A DNA stretch of 64,000 nt from Prevotella sp. (lineage in GTDB: Bacteria > Bacillota_I > Bacilli_A > ML615J-28 > CAG-313): positions 263,537-327,536 of the forward strand of contig JAMPDF010000001.1 in assembly GCA_023665755.1 (NCBI GenBank), given 5' to 3'. Positions 35,680 to 44,214 of this stretch are shown here, piece after piece (position 1 is the stretch's first letter; every line of letters starts with the position of its first letter). Both the position numbers and the translations under genes were made by a program. The notes under the pieces are model-generated. The model was not told the origin of the DNA. It saw only the letters and a list, made by a program, of their open reading frames with translations, and did not search any database.

Positions 35680-36291
35680 ATGATCTCTAAAAAAGACTTA
35701 TTAAAAAAGACCCATATTTCTTATGGGCAACTCTATCGATGGAAAAGGGAAGGATTAATTCCAGAAGAATGGTTTATCAAACAAAGTGTAACTACTGGTC
35801 AAGAAACTTTTTTTGATGAGGATCTGATTATTCCCCGTATTGAAAAAATCCTGTCTTTAAAAGATAGCGACTATTCAATTGAAAAAATTAAAAATGTTCT
35901 CAATCCTGAAATCAAAGACATTACTTTCTCACTAGATAAAATTAGGCAACTCAAATGCTTTGATGAACGAATTGTCAAAAAACTAGTAGGTAAACAAGAA
36001 TTATTAAATATCAATGAAGTAGTGATTTTATACGCTCTTTCACTTGCACGAAAAGAAAGAGAAACCTTTTTCTATCATTTAAAGTTTGATTTGACGCTTG
36101 AAAATTTTAAAGAGTTTTCATTTCATCAAGCAAAAATGGCACTAATTTCAAGAAAACATGAAGGCTTTATTGTGTTTTTTGATGAATCTCTTCTTCTATC
36201 TGATTTGGATTTGGATGTGCAAGTCTATGACCTAACAACATTGGAACAAGAAGTAATTTCGATTATTAAACAGGCATCATATAAAAATTAA
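35680..36291 (+). CDS. MerR-like HTH regulator (YhbD family)
   Basis: About 203 residues. The N-terminal helix-turn-helix (LLKKTHISYGQLYRWKREGL) is followed by a wing and the PRIEKILSLKDSDYSIEKI segment seen in YhbD (DUF4004) proteins. The ATG at 35680 follows AAAGGAGAACGCAT. It is followed after 13 bases by a bactofilin gene, as yhbD precedes yhbE-yhbF in Bacillus. The palindrome over its own promoter suggests autoregulation (inference). Confidence 0.75.
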   Translation: MISKKDLLKKTHISYGQLYRWKREGLIPEEWFIKQSVTTGQETFFDEDLIIPRIEKILSLKDSDYSIEKIKNVLNPEIKDITFSLDKIRQLKCFDERIVKKLVGKQELLNINEVVILYALSLARKERETFFYHLKFDLTLENFKEFSFHQAKMALISRKHEGFIVFFDESLLLSDLDLDVQVYDLTTLEQEVISIIKQASYKN

Positions 36292-36304
36292 GGGAGGTAA
36301 TAAG

Positions 36305-36985
36305 ATGGAAAACTTAAAAATAGCAGGTTATGGAAAAGCAAGTGGAGGAAACTTTGAAAAGGTAATGATTACTGGATATGGCTCAGTAAGTGGAGATATT
36401 ATTACTAAAGAATTTAGTGGTAGTGGAAACGCCAAAGTATCTGGTGCAATAGCTACTGGTAGCTTGCATTATGTAGGCGAAGTGGATGTAGATAGTTATA
36501 TCCGGGCCAATTCTATTGATATTACAGGTCAACTGCGGATGAATGGAGATTTACTTGCCTCTATTGTCAATATTACTGGTGGTATTACTTCTCAAGGCAA
36601 TTATAAAGGCAAATCTATTATGGTGACGGGAACGACACAGTTTTTAGGTGATGTTAGCTGCGATACCTTTAAGGTCAGTGGAAATACAAAAATTAGTGGC
36701 GAACTATGTGCCGAATTTGTGATGATTAAAAGTGTATCTTCTAAATTGAATGAAATTCATGCTCATCAAGTCGAAATCAAAAAGCAAAGCATCAGTTTTA
36801 AAAAGGCAAACATATATGCGGAAGAAATTGAATGTACCGATATTGTTGCGGAATGCTTGACTTGCAAAAAATTATGCGCAACCAACGTAAAACTAGCTAA
36901 AAATTGCATCATTGATTATCTTGAATATTCCGGAAAATTGGAAATGGAAAATGGGGCCATTGTTAAAGAAACCATTAAATTATAA
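36305..36985 (+). CDS. Bactofilin-like polymer-forming protein
   Basis: A 226-residue protein rich in Gly, Val and Ile with short beta repeats (KVMITGYGSVSGDI, SIDITGQLRMNGDL, SIMVTGTTQFLGDV), the pattern of the bactofilin/YhbE-YhbF right-handed beta-helix. Such proteins form cytoskeletal filaments; in Bacillus they act in motility or surface functions. It follows AGGGAGGTAATAAG and is co-transcribed with the MerR-like gene. A hairpin terminator follows the stop. Confidence 0.78.
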   Translation: MENLKIAGYGKASGGNFEKVMITGYGSVSGDIITKEFSGSGNAKVSGAIATGSLHYVGEVDVDSYIRANSIDITGQLRMNGDLLASIVNITGGITSQGNYKGKSIMVTGTTQFLGDVSCDTFKVSGNTKISGELCAEFVMIKSVSSKLNEIHAHQVEIKKQSISFKKANIYAEEIECTDIVAECLTCKKLCATNVKLAKNCIIDYLEYSGKLEMENGAIVKETIKL

Positions 36986-37014
36986 AAATGAACCATCATA
37001 GGTTCATTTTTTTT
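36985..37014. terminator. Bidirectional terminator between convergent genes
   Basis: Stem AAAATGAACC / GGTTCATTTT with a 6-base loop and T tract on both sides. The leftward gene at 36996 has its stop codon within the loop. Confidence 0.85.
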
Positions 37015-37643
37015 AAGGCTAGTTCATATTCTTTGATATCATAATACCACTTCAGTTGATATATTGGATAATTTTGAATTTCTTTGGTTGGAAAATGGTG
37101 ATACAAATAAATGACCTTTGTATCATCTATAAATTGATTATCAATACATGAGGCACCATCAAACAAAAGGAATTGATTATCCTTCTGTAATACTAAATCA
37201 AGTAAATATTTTTCATTATTTGCAATGAAAATTGCTCCATAATAAATGGTATAGGTAAGATAATTTTCACGGAGATATTGGTATAAACCTACGCTCATTA
37301 AAAATGATGGTGTTTTGAAAAACTCCATATGAAATGCTTGATGAAAATGAAGAATCATAAATTCACGTTTATAAATAATCTTTTGAATAATCCCATAATT
37401 TAAAAAATCTTTAAGCATACCAAATAAAAATTGTAATTCTTTGAAGGGTAACTCATTTAGATTTAATATCATTGTTGAATCTTTTGTATATACCATTTGT
37501 GGCTTACTGATGATATCATATACAAAATAATTCCACCGAAAAGGATATGTTTGTTGATAAAATAAAGCCCTTTTTATAAATATATCATCAATTGCAGTGT
37601 GCTCTATGGTTTGAATGATATAACTTGTCCTCTTGAATAACAT
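36996..37643 (-). CDS. Hypothetical protein with RBS-masking hairpin
   Basis: A 215-residue product that I do not recognise. It is rich in aromatic residues (Tyr, Phe) and lacks a signal peptide or clear membrane helix. The C-terminal half (IFIANNEKYLLDLVLQ, FLLFDGASCIDNQFIDD) might be a small alpha/beta domain. It starts at 37643 directly after an 11-bp hairpin that includes its ribosome binding site GAGGTGG. The gene lies 44 bases downstream of the RNase J gene on the same strand and may be expressed from the same transcript. Confidence 0.65.
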   Translation of the reverse strand: MLFKRTSYIIQTIEHTAIDDIFIKRALFYQQTYPFRWNYFVYDIISKPQMVYTKDSTMILNLNELPFKELQFLFGMLKDFLNYGIIQKIIYKREFMILHFHQAFHMEFFKTPSFLMSVGLYQYLRENYLTYTIYYGAIFIANNEKYLLDLVLQKDNQFLLFDGASCIDNQFIDDTKVIYLYHHFPTKEIQNYPIYQLKWYYDIKEYELALKKMNL

Positions 37644-37675
37644 AACACCACCTCTATAATGTATGAGGTGGTGTT
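37644..37675 (-). promoter_or_regulatory. Hairpin enclosing the ribosome binding site of the next gene
   Basis: Perfect 11-bp stem AACACCACCTC / GAGGTGGTGTT with a 10-base loop, ending immediately before the ATG at 37643. No T tract follows, so it is less likely to be a simple terminator. The SD GAGGTGG is fully base-paired. Confidence 0.65.
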
Positions 37676-37687
37676 TATTTTTAGAAC

Positions 37688-39361
37688 TTATTTAGAAATT
37701 TCAATCAACATTGTTAGAATAACTGGCCGTTTTTTAATCAAACGAAAAACCAATTTTTGAACCTCTTCATTGATTGTCTTTTCTGCATTCTCTAGACTAA
37801 AATTCTTTTTGATTAGCTGATTGTTCATCATTCTTGTAGCCAATGTATTCAATTGCTGTGACAATTCATTAATATTTAATTTAGTCGATAATCCTTTGGT
37901 TACTATATCTGCACAAGAAATAACTTTGCGTTGCCGAATATCATAGTTAATAGTCAAAATGATGGCTCCTTCTTCTGCTAGTGCCTCACGATTTTTAATA
38001 ACTTGTTCATCAACACTTCCCATCAGTGATCCATCCACAAACAAATCCCCAGATGGAATAGAAAAGCGATTCGTTAATTTTCCATTTTCAAACTCAGCTA
38101 CTTCTCCATTATCTAATAGTAGAATATGATCTTTATCCCATCCTGCATCACTTGCTACAATAGATTGTTCATACATATGTCTATATTCACCTTTTACTGG
38201 CAAAATATATTTAGGTTTTAACATAGCGTAAAGCAACTTCAAATCTTCCTTATCTGCATGGGCACTTCTTAAGACATCTTTACCTAAAATGTGCACATTT
38301 ACATCATAGCGATAAAGCATATTCAAAGCATCAATTGAGGCCTTTTCTGTTCCTGGAATCGGTGGGCACATAATCACTGCAGTATCTTTTGGACCAATAT
38401 TAACCAATTTATCCTCACCCATAGCCATTCTCATCAATAATGTATATGGTTCATTGCGTACTCCCGCAACAATAACAACCAAATCATTGCGATTTTGTGA
38501 CTCGTCTATTTCTTGGTAAGGTTGCAGTGTTACTAATGCTTCTTTAGGAATATCCAAATAATGCGATTTGATAGCAACATCAATAATTTTTTCAGCTACA
38601 CGACCAACGATAGCAATCTGCTTCCCCCTTTCTACTGACATATTGATAATTTTTTGAATTCTCGATAAATCAGAAGAGTAAGCAGAGACTATAATTCTTC
38701 CTTCTGCATTGACCAAAATGTTCTTATACGTATGTTCCAACAATGAGTCATTTTTGATTCGATTGACGGTTCCAGCACCAATACTTTCACTCATCAATGC
38801 CAATACTGGCCTTTTGGCAATTTCTGTAATTTTATCAAATGAAGTTTGGTACTTTCCAAAAGGAATTGGACCAAAATTAAAATCCGTACAATACACAATT
38901 GATCCATCCTCTGTAGCAATTGAAATCGCAACAGATTCAGGTATACTATGTGTCGTATTGAATAAAGAGACTGTTACCTTACCAAACGTCAATATTTTAT
39001 TCTCATTGACCCGAAATAATTTATAATTTTTGATATTCATCTTATTGCCTGATAATAAGTTTTCAATCAAGCAAATGGTAAAATGGGTACCATAAACGCG
39101 TGTTGGTATTTGTTTTAATAAATAAGGTAACGCATTGATATGATCTTCGTGTCCATGAGAAATAAATATGCCTTCTATTCTATCCTTATTTTCTATTAAA
39201 TAAGAAATATCTGGTATAACCGCATCTACACCATACATATCAATATCGGGATACTTCAATCCTGCATCTAGTATAAAAATATGCTCATTTACTTCTACTA
39301 CATACATATTTTTACCATTTTCACCAAGGCCACCTAAAGCAAATATGTTTATTTTTGCCAT
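37688..39361 (-). CDS. rnj: Ribonuclease J
   Basis: A 557-residue metallo-beta-lactamase/beta-CASP nuclease, with endonuclease and 5'-3' exonuclease activity in RNA decay. Metal motif SHGHEDHI near residue 75, and further motifs HSIPES and HADKEDL. Whether it is J1 or J2 cannot be decided by eye. No second copy is in this window. Length is typical of J-type enzymes. Confidence 0.93.
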   Translation of the reverse strand: MAKINIFALGGLGENGKNMYVVEVNEHIFILDAGLKYPDIDMYGVDAVIPDISYLIENKDRIEGIFISHGHEDHINALPYLLKQIPTRVYGTHFTICLIENLLSGNKMNIKNYKLFRVNENKILTFGKVTVSLFNTTHSIPESVAISIATEDGSIVYCTDFNFGPIPFGKYQTSFDKITEIAKRPVLALMSESIGAGTVNRIKNDSLLEHTYKNILVNAEGRIIVSAYSSDLSRIQKIINMSVERGKQIAIVGRVAEKIIDVAIKSHYLDIPKEALVTLQPYQEIDESQNRNDLVVIVAGVRNEPYTLLMRMAMGEDKLVNIGPKDTAVIMCPPIPGTEKASIDALNMLYRYDVNVHILGKDVLRSAHADKEDLKLLYAMLKPKYILPVKGEYRHMYEQSIVASDAGWDKDHILLLDNGEVAEFENGKLTNRFSIPSGDLFVDGSLMGSVDEQVIKNREALAEEGAIILTINYDIRQRKVISCADIVTKGLSTKLNINELSQQLNTLATRMMNNQLIKKNFSLENAEKTINEEVQKLVFRLIKKRPVILTMLIEISK

Positions 39362-39433
39362 ATGTATCCTCCTTTTCTACTTATCTATTATACTAAATTT
39401 TGGAATTTCTTGCAAGGGTTTCGTATACGGATT

Positions 39434-40822
39434 CTATTTTTGACGATTATGACGATTTTTTTTCAAATAAGAACTTCTAAATAACTGCCTTGAAAAGTCT
39501 TTGAGGTTAAATGGTAAAAGCGGATATAAATAAGGCCTGCCAAAACTTCTTCTTGTGCATAAATAAATCAATAGAAGTAATATACCCCCAATTAATCCGT
39601 ATATATCAAAAAGAAAAATGGCCACAATAATAAATATCTTAGCCATCTTATTGGCTAGACTCAGTTCATAACTGGGGGTAATATAAGAACCAATTGCAGA
39701 AATGGCCCCTAGTAGAACTATTTGTTCAGACAATATGCCTATATCAATGGCCATCTCACCAATGACAATCCCCGCAATAATTCCCATTGAAGTAGATAAT
39801 GCTGTAGGTGTATGAATCGAGGCCATACGTATGAACTCAACCCCTAATTCCATTAAAATAATTTGAGCAAAAATAGCATATTTATTGAATTCAACCTCAA
39901 AGAAATTACCAAAATAACCACCTAGTTCTATTTTATATTCTAATAGCGTATACCATATAGGAACTGCCAAAAAGGATACCACAATACCTATAAAACGAAT
40001 AAAACGCAAATAGGACCCAGATACCCTTGATTGTCTAAATTCCTCCGCATGTTGCATATGGTCGAAAATCGAAATAGGGCCAAGCATAGCACATGGGGAA
40101 GTGTCTACTAAAATGCCAAACATGCCTTGATACAAATGGGCGCAAAATGTATCTGGTCTTTCGGTATATTTGACCAATGGATAAGGAGTAAGAGAATCAT
40201 TTACCATCAATTCTTCTAGTGCCTTATCTCCCATTGTCAGTTCTTCAATTTCTACACTAGCTAAACGATGTTTGACATCTTCTATATATTTAGATTGAAT
40301 AGAACCTTCTAAATAAATCAAGGATACAATTGTTTTACTCAATTTTCCAATCTCATATTTTAAAATCTTGAGTTGTCCAGTTTTGATTCTTCTTCTAATT
40401 AGCCCTATATTCGTTGCTATATTTTCTGTAAACCCATCTCTACTACCCCGAACCACCTTTTCGCTATCTGGCTCAGCAATGGAACGATTCGGATATTGTT
40501 TGACCTCACTAACAATGGTTTGACCAGTGTCGCATATAATTGCCAAATGACCATTGAGTATGGCATGATAAACGGCCAAACCATCCGTTTCAATTGTTGT
40601 ACTTTCATTCAATACTCTATAAGCAATATCTTCTGGTGTAGTACTTGCTTGATCTGATGCTGTGAGTGTATAAATAATATCTACTATTGCATCATGACTG
40701 CAAAGAAAATTCAAAAACACCAAATCATATTGATGATAAGGCGTTTTGATGGTTCTAGTCGTTACATCAAATGCATCTTGGCTAGATAATTTATCTTGTA
40801 TAGTTTGTAATGTATCATTCAT
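39434..40822 (-). CDS. spoVAF: Stage V sporulation protein AF (GerA-family)
   Basis: A 462-residue GerA-type membrane protein. A soluble N-terminal half is followed by five or so membrane helices from about residue 290 and a basic C-terminus. PTALSTSMGIIAGIVIGEMA is typical of the GerA/SpoVAF membrane part. It should function in the spore inner membrane with the SpoVA channel for dipicolinic acid. It is the last gene of the spoVAC-AD-AE-AF operon, one base after SpoVAE. Confidence 0.88.
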   Translation of the reverse strand: MNDTLQTIQDKLSSQDAFDVTTRTIKTPYHQYDLVFLNFLCSHDAIVDIIYTLTASDQASTTPEDIAYRVLNESTTIETDGLAVYHAILNGHLAIICDTGQTIVSEVKQYPNRSIAEPDSEKVVRGSRDGFTENIATNIGLIRRRIKTGQLKILKYEIGKLSKTIVSLIYLEGSIQSKYIEDVKHRLASVEIEELTMGDKALEELMVNDSLTPYPLVKYTERPDTFCAHLYQGMFGILVDTSPCAMLGPISIFDHMQHAEEFRQSRVSGSYLRFIRFIGIVVSFLAVPIWYTLLEYKIELGGYFGNFFEVEFNKYAIFAQIILMELGVEFIRMASIHTPTALSTSMGIIAGIVIGEMAIDIGILSEQIVLLGAISAIGSYITPSYELSLANKMAKIFIIVAIFLFDIYGLIGGILLLLIYLCTRRSFGRPYLYPLLPFNLKDFSRQLFRSSYLKKNRHNRQK

Positions 40823-40823
40823 T

Positions 40824-41174
40824 TTAGCCTCTTGGTCTAGTCGCTATTGCAACAAAGAAGGCGAAGAAAATAGCTGCAGCAATTCCACTAGAAGTTAAGT
40901 CAAATATACCCGTAAATAAACCCAATAGGCCAGATTGCGTTGCCTCTTCTACTGCTGCATGAGTAAGTGAATGTCCAAAACTTGAAATTGGTAGCATTGC
41001 GCCTGCTTCGCAAAATTCAATCAAATGATCGTATAGGCCAAACATTTCTAAGACAGATCCCAAAACAACAAATAAAACCACAATGTGAACAGGTAATAAT
41101 TTACATAAATCCATTAACAATTGAGCAATACAGCAAATAATACCCCCAATTAAAAATGCGTATAAAAATATCAT
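40824..41174 (-). CDS. spoVAE: Stage V sporulation protein AE
   Basis: A 116-residue integral membrane protein with about four helices. FGHSLTHAAVEEA and GLLGLFTGIFDLTSSGIAAA match SpoVAE(b), a part of the dipicolinate channel. It resembles SpoVAC in its second half (AGAMLPISSFGHSLT against AGTLIPITGFSNSMT), as known for this family. Its start overlaps the spoVAD stop by 4 bases. Confidence 0.9.
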   Translation of the reverse strand: MIFLYAFLIGGIICCIAQLLMDLCKLLPVHIVVLFVVLGSVLEMFGLYDHLIEFCEAGAMLPISSFGHSLTHAAVEEATQSGLLGLFTGIFDLTSSGIAAAIFFAFFVAIATRPRG

Positions 41175-42187
41175 AACATACTCCTTTCTAAAGCAATGGC
41201 ATGGGCAATGGCGGGAATGGATTCATTTTGAGCCACCATAATCGGGTTCATCAATGCCCCTGTAGCAATAATCAACACCTTATTATACTTACCCGTCTTT
41301 AAGGCATGTACAACATATCCTAATGTGACCAGTGTAACACAACCACAACCACTTCCTCCTGCAAATACATTCTGCTTTTCAATATCATACAGCATCAACC
41401 CTGCATCGTTTGTATTTTCTGGTGTTTGAATTTGCCATTCCTCTAATATTTTTAAAAATATTTCACTGCCATATTTAGATAAATCCCCTGTCAAAATCAA
41501 ATCATATTCACTGGGTTCAATTTGAAAATCTTCTAAATGAGTCCGCAATGTTGTTGCTGCAGCAGGAGCCATTGTTCTCCCCATATCTTGGGCATCTGAT
41601 AAATCAGGATCTACTATTTTACCAATTGTAGCCCTAGTAACTCGTATAGAAGAAGGTACAGAAGAAATAATAGAGGCGCCCGCTCCTGTTGCTGTAGAAG
41701 TCATTGAAGTCGGTTTTTGACCTCCATACTCAGTTGGATACCGAAATTGTCTTTCACTTGTTGAATTATGGCTAGAAGTAATCGTTATAATATTTTCGCC
41801 ATATCCACTATCGACAAGCATAGAAGCAAGCAACATGCTTTGTGTACAGGTTGAACAGGCGGAAAAGACGCCCAAATAGGCCACATCATATGCTCTTAAA
41901 GAATAGTTGGTTACTGCAATTTGATTGTTTAAATCCCCTCCAATAGCCAAATCAATTTCATCCATTTTTAATCCTGATTTAGAAAGAGCTGCTTCTATTG
42001 CGTGTTGTTGCAAAATAATTTCCGCTTGCTCCCAATTTTGTCCACCACAATAATTATCCTTATAACTGGCATCAAAATACTGACCAAGTGGACCTTCTGC
42101 TTCTTTAGGACCTGATATGGCTGAGGATGTTCTCAAATACACATGATTAAATTCTACACTATTTTTTCCTATTTTTTTCATACACAC
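41171..42187 (-). CDS. spoVAD: Stage V sporulation protein AD
   Basis: A 338-residue soluble protein with a thiolase-like fold. It binds dipicolinic acid and is needed for its uptake into spores. Visible family blocks are YCGGQNWEQAE, CSTCTQSMLLAS and GGSGCGCVTLVTLGYV. Catalytic thiolase residues are not expected to act as an enzyme here. It lies directly behind spoVAC with no gap. Confidence 0.93.
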   Translation of the reverse strand: MCMKKIGKNSVEFNHVYLRTSSAISGPKEAEGPLGQYFDASYKDNYCGGQNWEQAEIILQQHAIEAALSKSGLKMDEIDLAIGGDLNNQIAVTNYSLRAYDVAYLGVFSACSTCTQSMLLASMLVDSGYGENIITITSSHNSTSERQFRYPTEYGGQKPTSMTSTATGAGASIISSVPSSIRVTRATIGKIVDPDLSDAQDMGRTMAPAAATTLRTHLEDFQIEPSEYDLILTGDLSKYGSEIFLKILEEWQIQTPENTNDAGLMLYDIEKQNVFAGGSGCGCVTLVTLGYVVHALKTGKYNKVLIIATGALMNPIMVAQNESIPAIAHAIALERSML

Positions 42188-42622
42188 CTACCGAACCAAA
42201 TAAATGATAAGTCCACTAATAAACGCACTTACCACACCTGCTGCAATAACCGCACCAGCTAGCTTAAACATATTGGTCATAATTCCCAATACAATTCCCT
42301 CACTTTTACTTTCTAATGCTGCTGATGTCATGGAATTAGAAAAACCTGTAATAGGAATAAGTGTGCCTGCTCCTGAAAACTGACCAATTTTATCAAATAT
42401 ACCAAATCCAGTCAAAATGGATGTTACTCCAACAACGACAATATACATTAAGCTATTGGCCTGATCCTTAGGTAAACCAATTTTATCTTTAAACAAATAT
42501 AAGATAACTTGAGCAATAAAACAAATTATACCACCAGTTATAAATGCTTTTACTGCATTTAAAAAAACAGGTCTTTTTACTTTATTTTCATTTAATACTT
42601 TTTGAAATACTTGTTTTTCCAT
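42188..42622 (-). CDS. spoVAC: Stage V sporulation protein AC
   Basis: A 144-residue membrane protein with four helices. AFITGGIICFIAQV and GAGTLIPITGFSNSMTSAALE are typical. In Bacillus, SpoVAC is a mechanosensitive component of the dipicolinate channel. It is the first gene of this operon; spoVAA and spoVAB, which come first in Bacillus, are missing. A near-consensus sporulation promoter lies about 25-55 bases upstream. Confidence 0.92.
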   Translation of the reverse strand: MEKQVFQKVLNENKVKRPVFLNAVKAFITGGIICFIAQVILYLFKDKIGLPKDQANSLMYIVVVGVTSILTGFGIFDKIGQFSGAGTLIPITGFSNSMTSAALESKSEGIVLGIMTNMFKLAGAVIAAGVVSAFISGLIIYLVR

Positions 42623-42645
42623 ATATTTACTTCCTTTCTAATATC

Positions 42646-42676
42646 TAGTATGGGTCATTTTTTCCATTTATATGCA
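42646..42676 (-). promoter_or_regulatory. Sigma-G/sigma-F-type promoter of spoVAC-AD-AE-AF
   Basis: On the minus strand TGCATA, an 18-base spacer, then CATACTA, which matches the forespore -10 consensus exactly and the -35 closely. It lies 24 bases before the spoVAC ATG, behind the sigF terminator. Confidence 0.75.
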
Positions 42677-42714
42677 CAAAAAGGTATTACTTTAACCAAT
42701 TTTTTCCTCAACAA

Positions 42715-42740
42715 TAAAAAAGATATGGACTTGCCATATC
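42715..42740 (-). terminator. Rho-independent terminator of the spoIIA operon
   Basis: Stem GATATGG / CCATATC with a 5-base loop, followed on the minus strand by TTTTTT, 6 bases past the sigF stop. Confidence 0.8.
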
Positions 42741-42745
42741 GCCTT

Positions 42746-43270
42746 TTATATCTTTTCTCTTTCCTTAGATGATTGCTTAGATATATACTCTTCCATTCTC
42801 ATTCGCATCTTTTTTAATCTCCGACTAACTGTAGTTTGATGTATTCCTAATTCTTTTGCAATAGCACTATCTGTATACCCCATTTTATATTTGAGAACAT
42901 ATATTCTTTCTTCCTTATCTTCTTGTAGAGCTAGTTGACAGCAAATATCCTCGATATCTGATACTTGTTTTGGAGTTGATACAAACAATTGCTCATGATG
43001 TTCTTCAATATATTTTTTTAAACTTGGCAGATTTCTTTCTGGAGTAATTTTTTTGAGTTCTTTTCGCATTTCTCCCAAAATAAGTGGTACCGCATACGTA
43101 GATAATGCATAGCCTTTAGTTGGATCATATCTTTTAATTGCTGTATATAGTCCTAAAAGACCAGCTTGAATCAAATCATCTTTATCATACGTGGATACTG
43201 TAAAGCGTGATAATACCAAATGAACCAATCCAATATTTTCTTCTAAAATTTGATCAATTGTTTTCTCCAT
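42746..43270 (-). CDS. sigF: Forespore sigma factor SigF, short form without region 3
   Basis: A 174-residue sigma-70-family factor that should direct early forespore transcription. Region 2 spans about residues 9-70 (IQAGLLGLYTAIKRYDP, YALSTYAVPLILGEMRKE) and region 4 about 105-165 with HTH GYTDSAIAKELGIHQTTVSR. Only about 35 residues separate them, and Bacillus SigF is about 255 residues, so region 3 seems to be lost. Its place after spoIIAB, with a 17-base overlap, identifies it. The start is an ATG without a strong SD, suggesting translational coupling. Confidence 0.88.
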   Translation of the reverse strand: MEKTIDQILEENIGLVHLVLSRFTVSTYDKDDLIQAGLLGLYTAIKRYDPTKGYALSTYAVPLILGEMRKELKKITPERNLPSLKKYIEEHHEQLFVSTPKQVSDIEDICCQLALQEDKEERIYVLKYKMGYTDSAIAKELGIHQTTVSRRLKKMRMRMEEYISKQSSKEREKI

Positions 43271-43685
43271 GGTATTTCTTTACCATTATCACTTTCGTCC
43301 CATCACCTACTCGTGATCTAACTTCTAATTTATCGGTAAACACCTCCATAATAGTAAATCCTAATCCTGCTCGTTCTTCGTCTACTTTGGTAGAAAAAAG
43401 TGGTTCACGTGCCTTTTCTATATCCGCAATGCCTACCCCTTTATCAATTACTTCAATATATATATTGACATCATCATAAGACATATTGAGTTGAACCACT
43501 TTATTTTCATTAGATAAACAACCATGTACAATAGCATTAGTAATTGCCTCAGATATCACAGTTTTGACTTCATTTACAAAATTTAATGTAAGATCTAATT
43601 CCACCAAAAAAGCAATTCCTATTGTTCTTGCTAACATTACATTTTCTATTTTTGCACTAAACGTTGATTTTATTTCATTGTACAT
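43254..43685 (-). CDS. spoIIAB: Anti-sigma F factor, serine kinase
   Basis: A 143-residue GHKL-fold protein. N box SEAITNAIVHG (Glu46, Asn50), G1 DKGVGI, G2 AGLGFTIMEVF. In the predivisional cell it should hold SigF inactive and phosphorylate SpoIIAA on serine. The start codon overlaps the spoIIAA stop by one base (TAATG). All residues needed for ATP binding are present. Confidence 0.93.
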   Translation of the reverse strand: MYNEIKSTFSAKIENVMLARTIGIAFLVELDLTLNFVNEVKTVISEAITNAIVHGCLSNENKVVQLNMSYDDVNIYIEVIDKGVGIADIEKAREPLFSTKVDEERAGLGFTIMEVFTDKLEVRSRVGDGTKVIMVKKYHGENN

Positions 43686-44035
43686 TATGCTACCTCCACC
43701 ATTTTTTCTGCCTCATCCTCTGTTTTTGCCACTAGACAAATTTTCTTAAGTCCAGATAAATTAAAAATTCTTTCAATTAACTGATTCATTGAACAAATCA
43801 CGATTCGTCCATGTCGTTTTTTGATTTGGCTATATCTGCCTATAATAAATCCTATACCACTACTATCCATAAAATGTAAATTTTCAAAATTAAAAATTAC
43901 ATATCTTATTTCATATTTATCAATTAACTCGCTGATTCGGACCTTTAGTTTCTCAGTCACAGCTTGATCTAATTCACCATTTAAGCGTACAAATAAACGA
44001 TTTTTACGAATCGCCATTTGAATATGTATTGCCAT
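43685..44035 (-). CDS. spoIIAA: Anti-anti-sigma factor
   Basis: A 116-residue STAS-domain protein. The phosphorylation motif MDSSGIG places Ser58, the same position as in Bacillus. When unphosphorylated it releases SigF by binding SpoIIAB. First gene of spoIIAA-AB-sigF, with an SD of AGGGGGAG and a sigma-A-like promoter just upstream (44062-44090). Confidence 0.93.
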   Translation of the reverse strand: MAIHIQMAIRKNRLFVRLNGELDQAVTEKLKVRISELIDKYEIRYVIFNFENLHFMDSSGIGFIIGRYSQIKKRHGRIVICSMNQLIERIFNLSGLKKICLVAKTEDEAEKMVEVA

Positions 44036-44061
44036 TTTTCTTCTCCCCCTTCATTATAGAA

Positions 44062-44090
44062 AGTATACCATACTCTATTTTGAATCTCAA
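44062..44090 (-). promoter_or_regulatory. Sigma-A-like promoter of spoIIAA-spoIIAB-sigF
   Basis: Minus strand TTGAGA, 17-base spacer ending in TGG, then TATACT, about 27 bases before the spoIIAA ATG. No sigma-H-type AGGAWWT/GAAT pair was found in the gap after dacF. Confidence 0.65.
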
Positions 44091-44153
44091 GATATCTTTA
44101 TCAGGTTTTTGTTTTTCGTTTTCTTTCATCATTTTTCGCATGGCATAAAATAG

Positions 44154-44207
44154 AAAAAAAGTAGCCATTTTTATAGAATAACTTACATCCTGTAAAAACG
44201 TCTACTT
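44154..44207 (-). terminator. Terminator of dacF
   Basis: Stem with AAGTAG / CTACTT and ATTTTTA / TAAAAA pairing (two mismatches), followed on the minus strand by seven T residues. Confidence 0.6.
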
Positions 44208-44214
44208 CTTTGTT

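Noticed and set aside
42746..43270. Truncated or broken sigF
   Set aside because: Both ends are intact, regions 2 and 4 are well kept and gene overlaps are normal, so the short form looks native.
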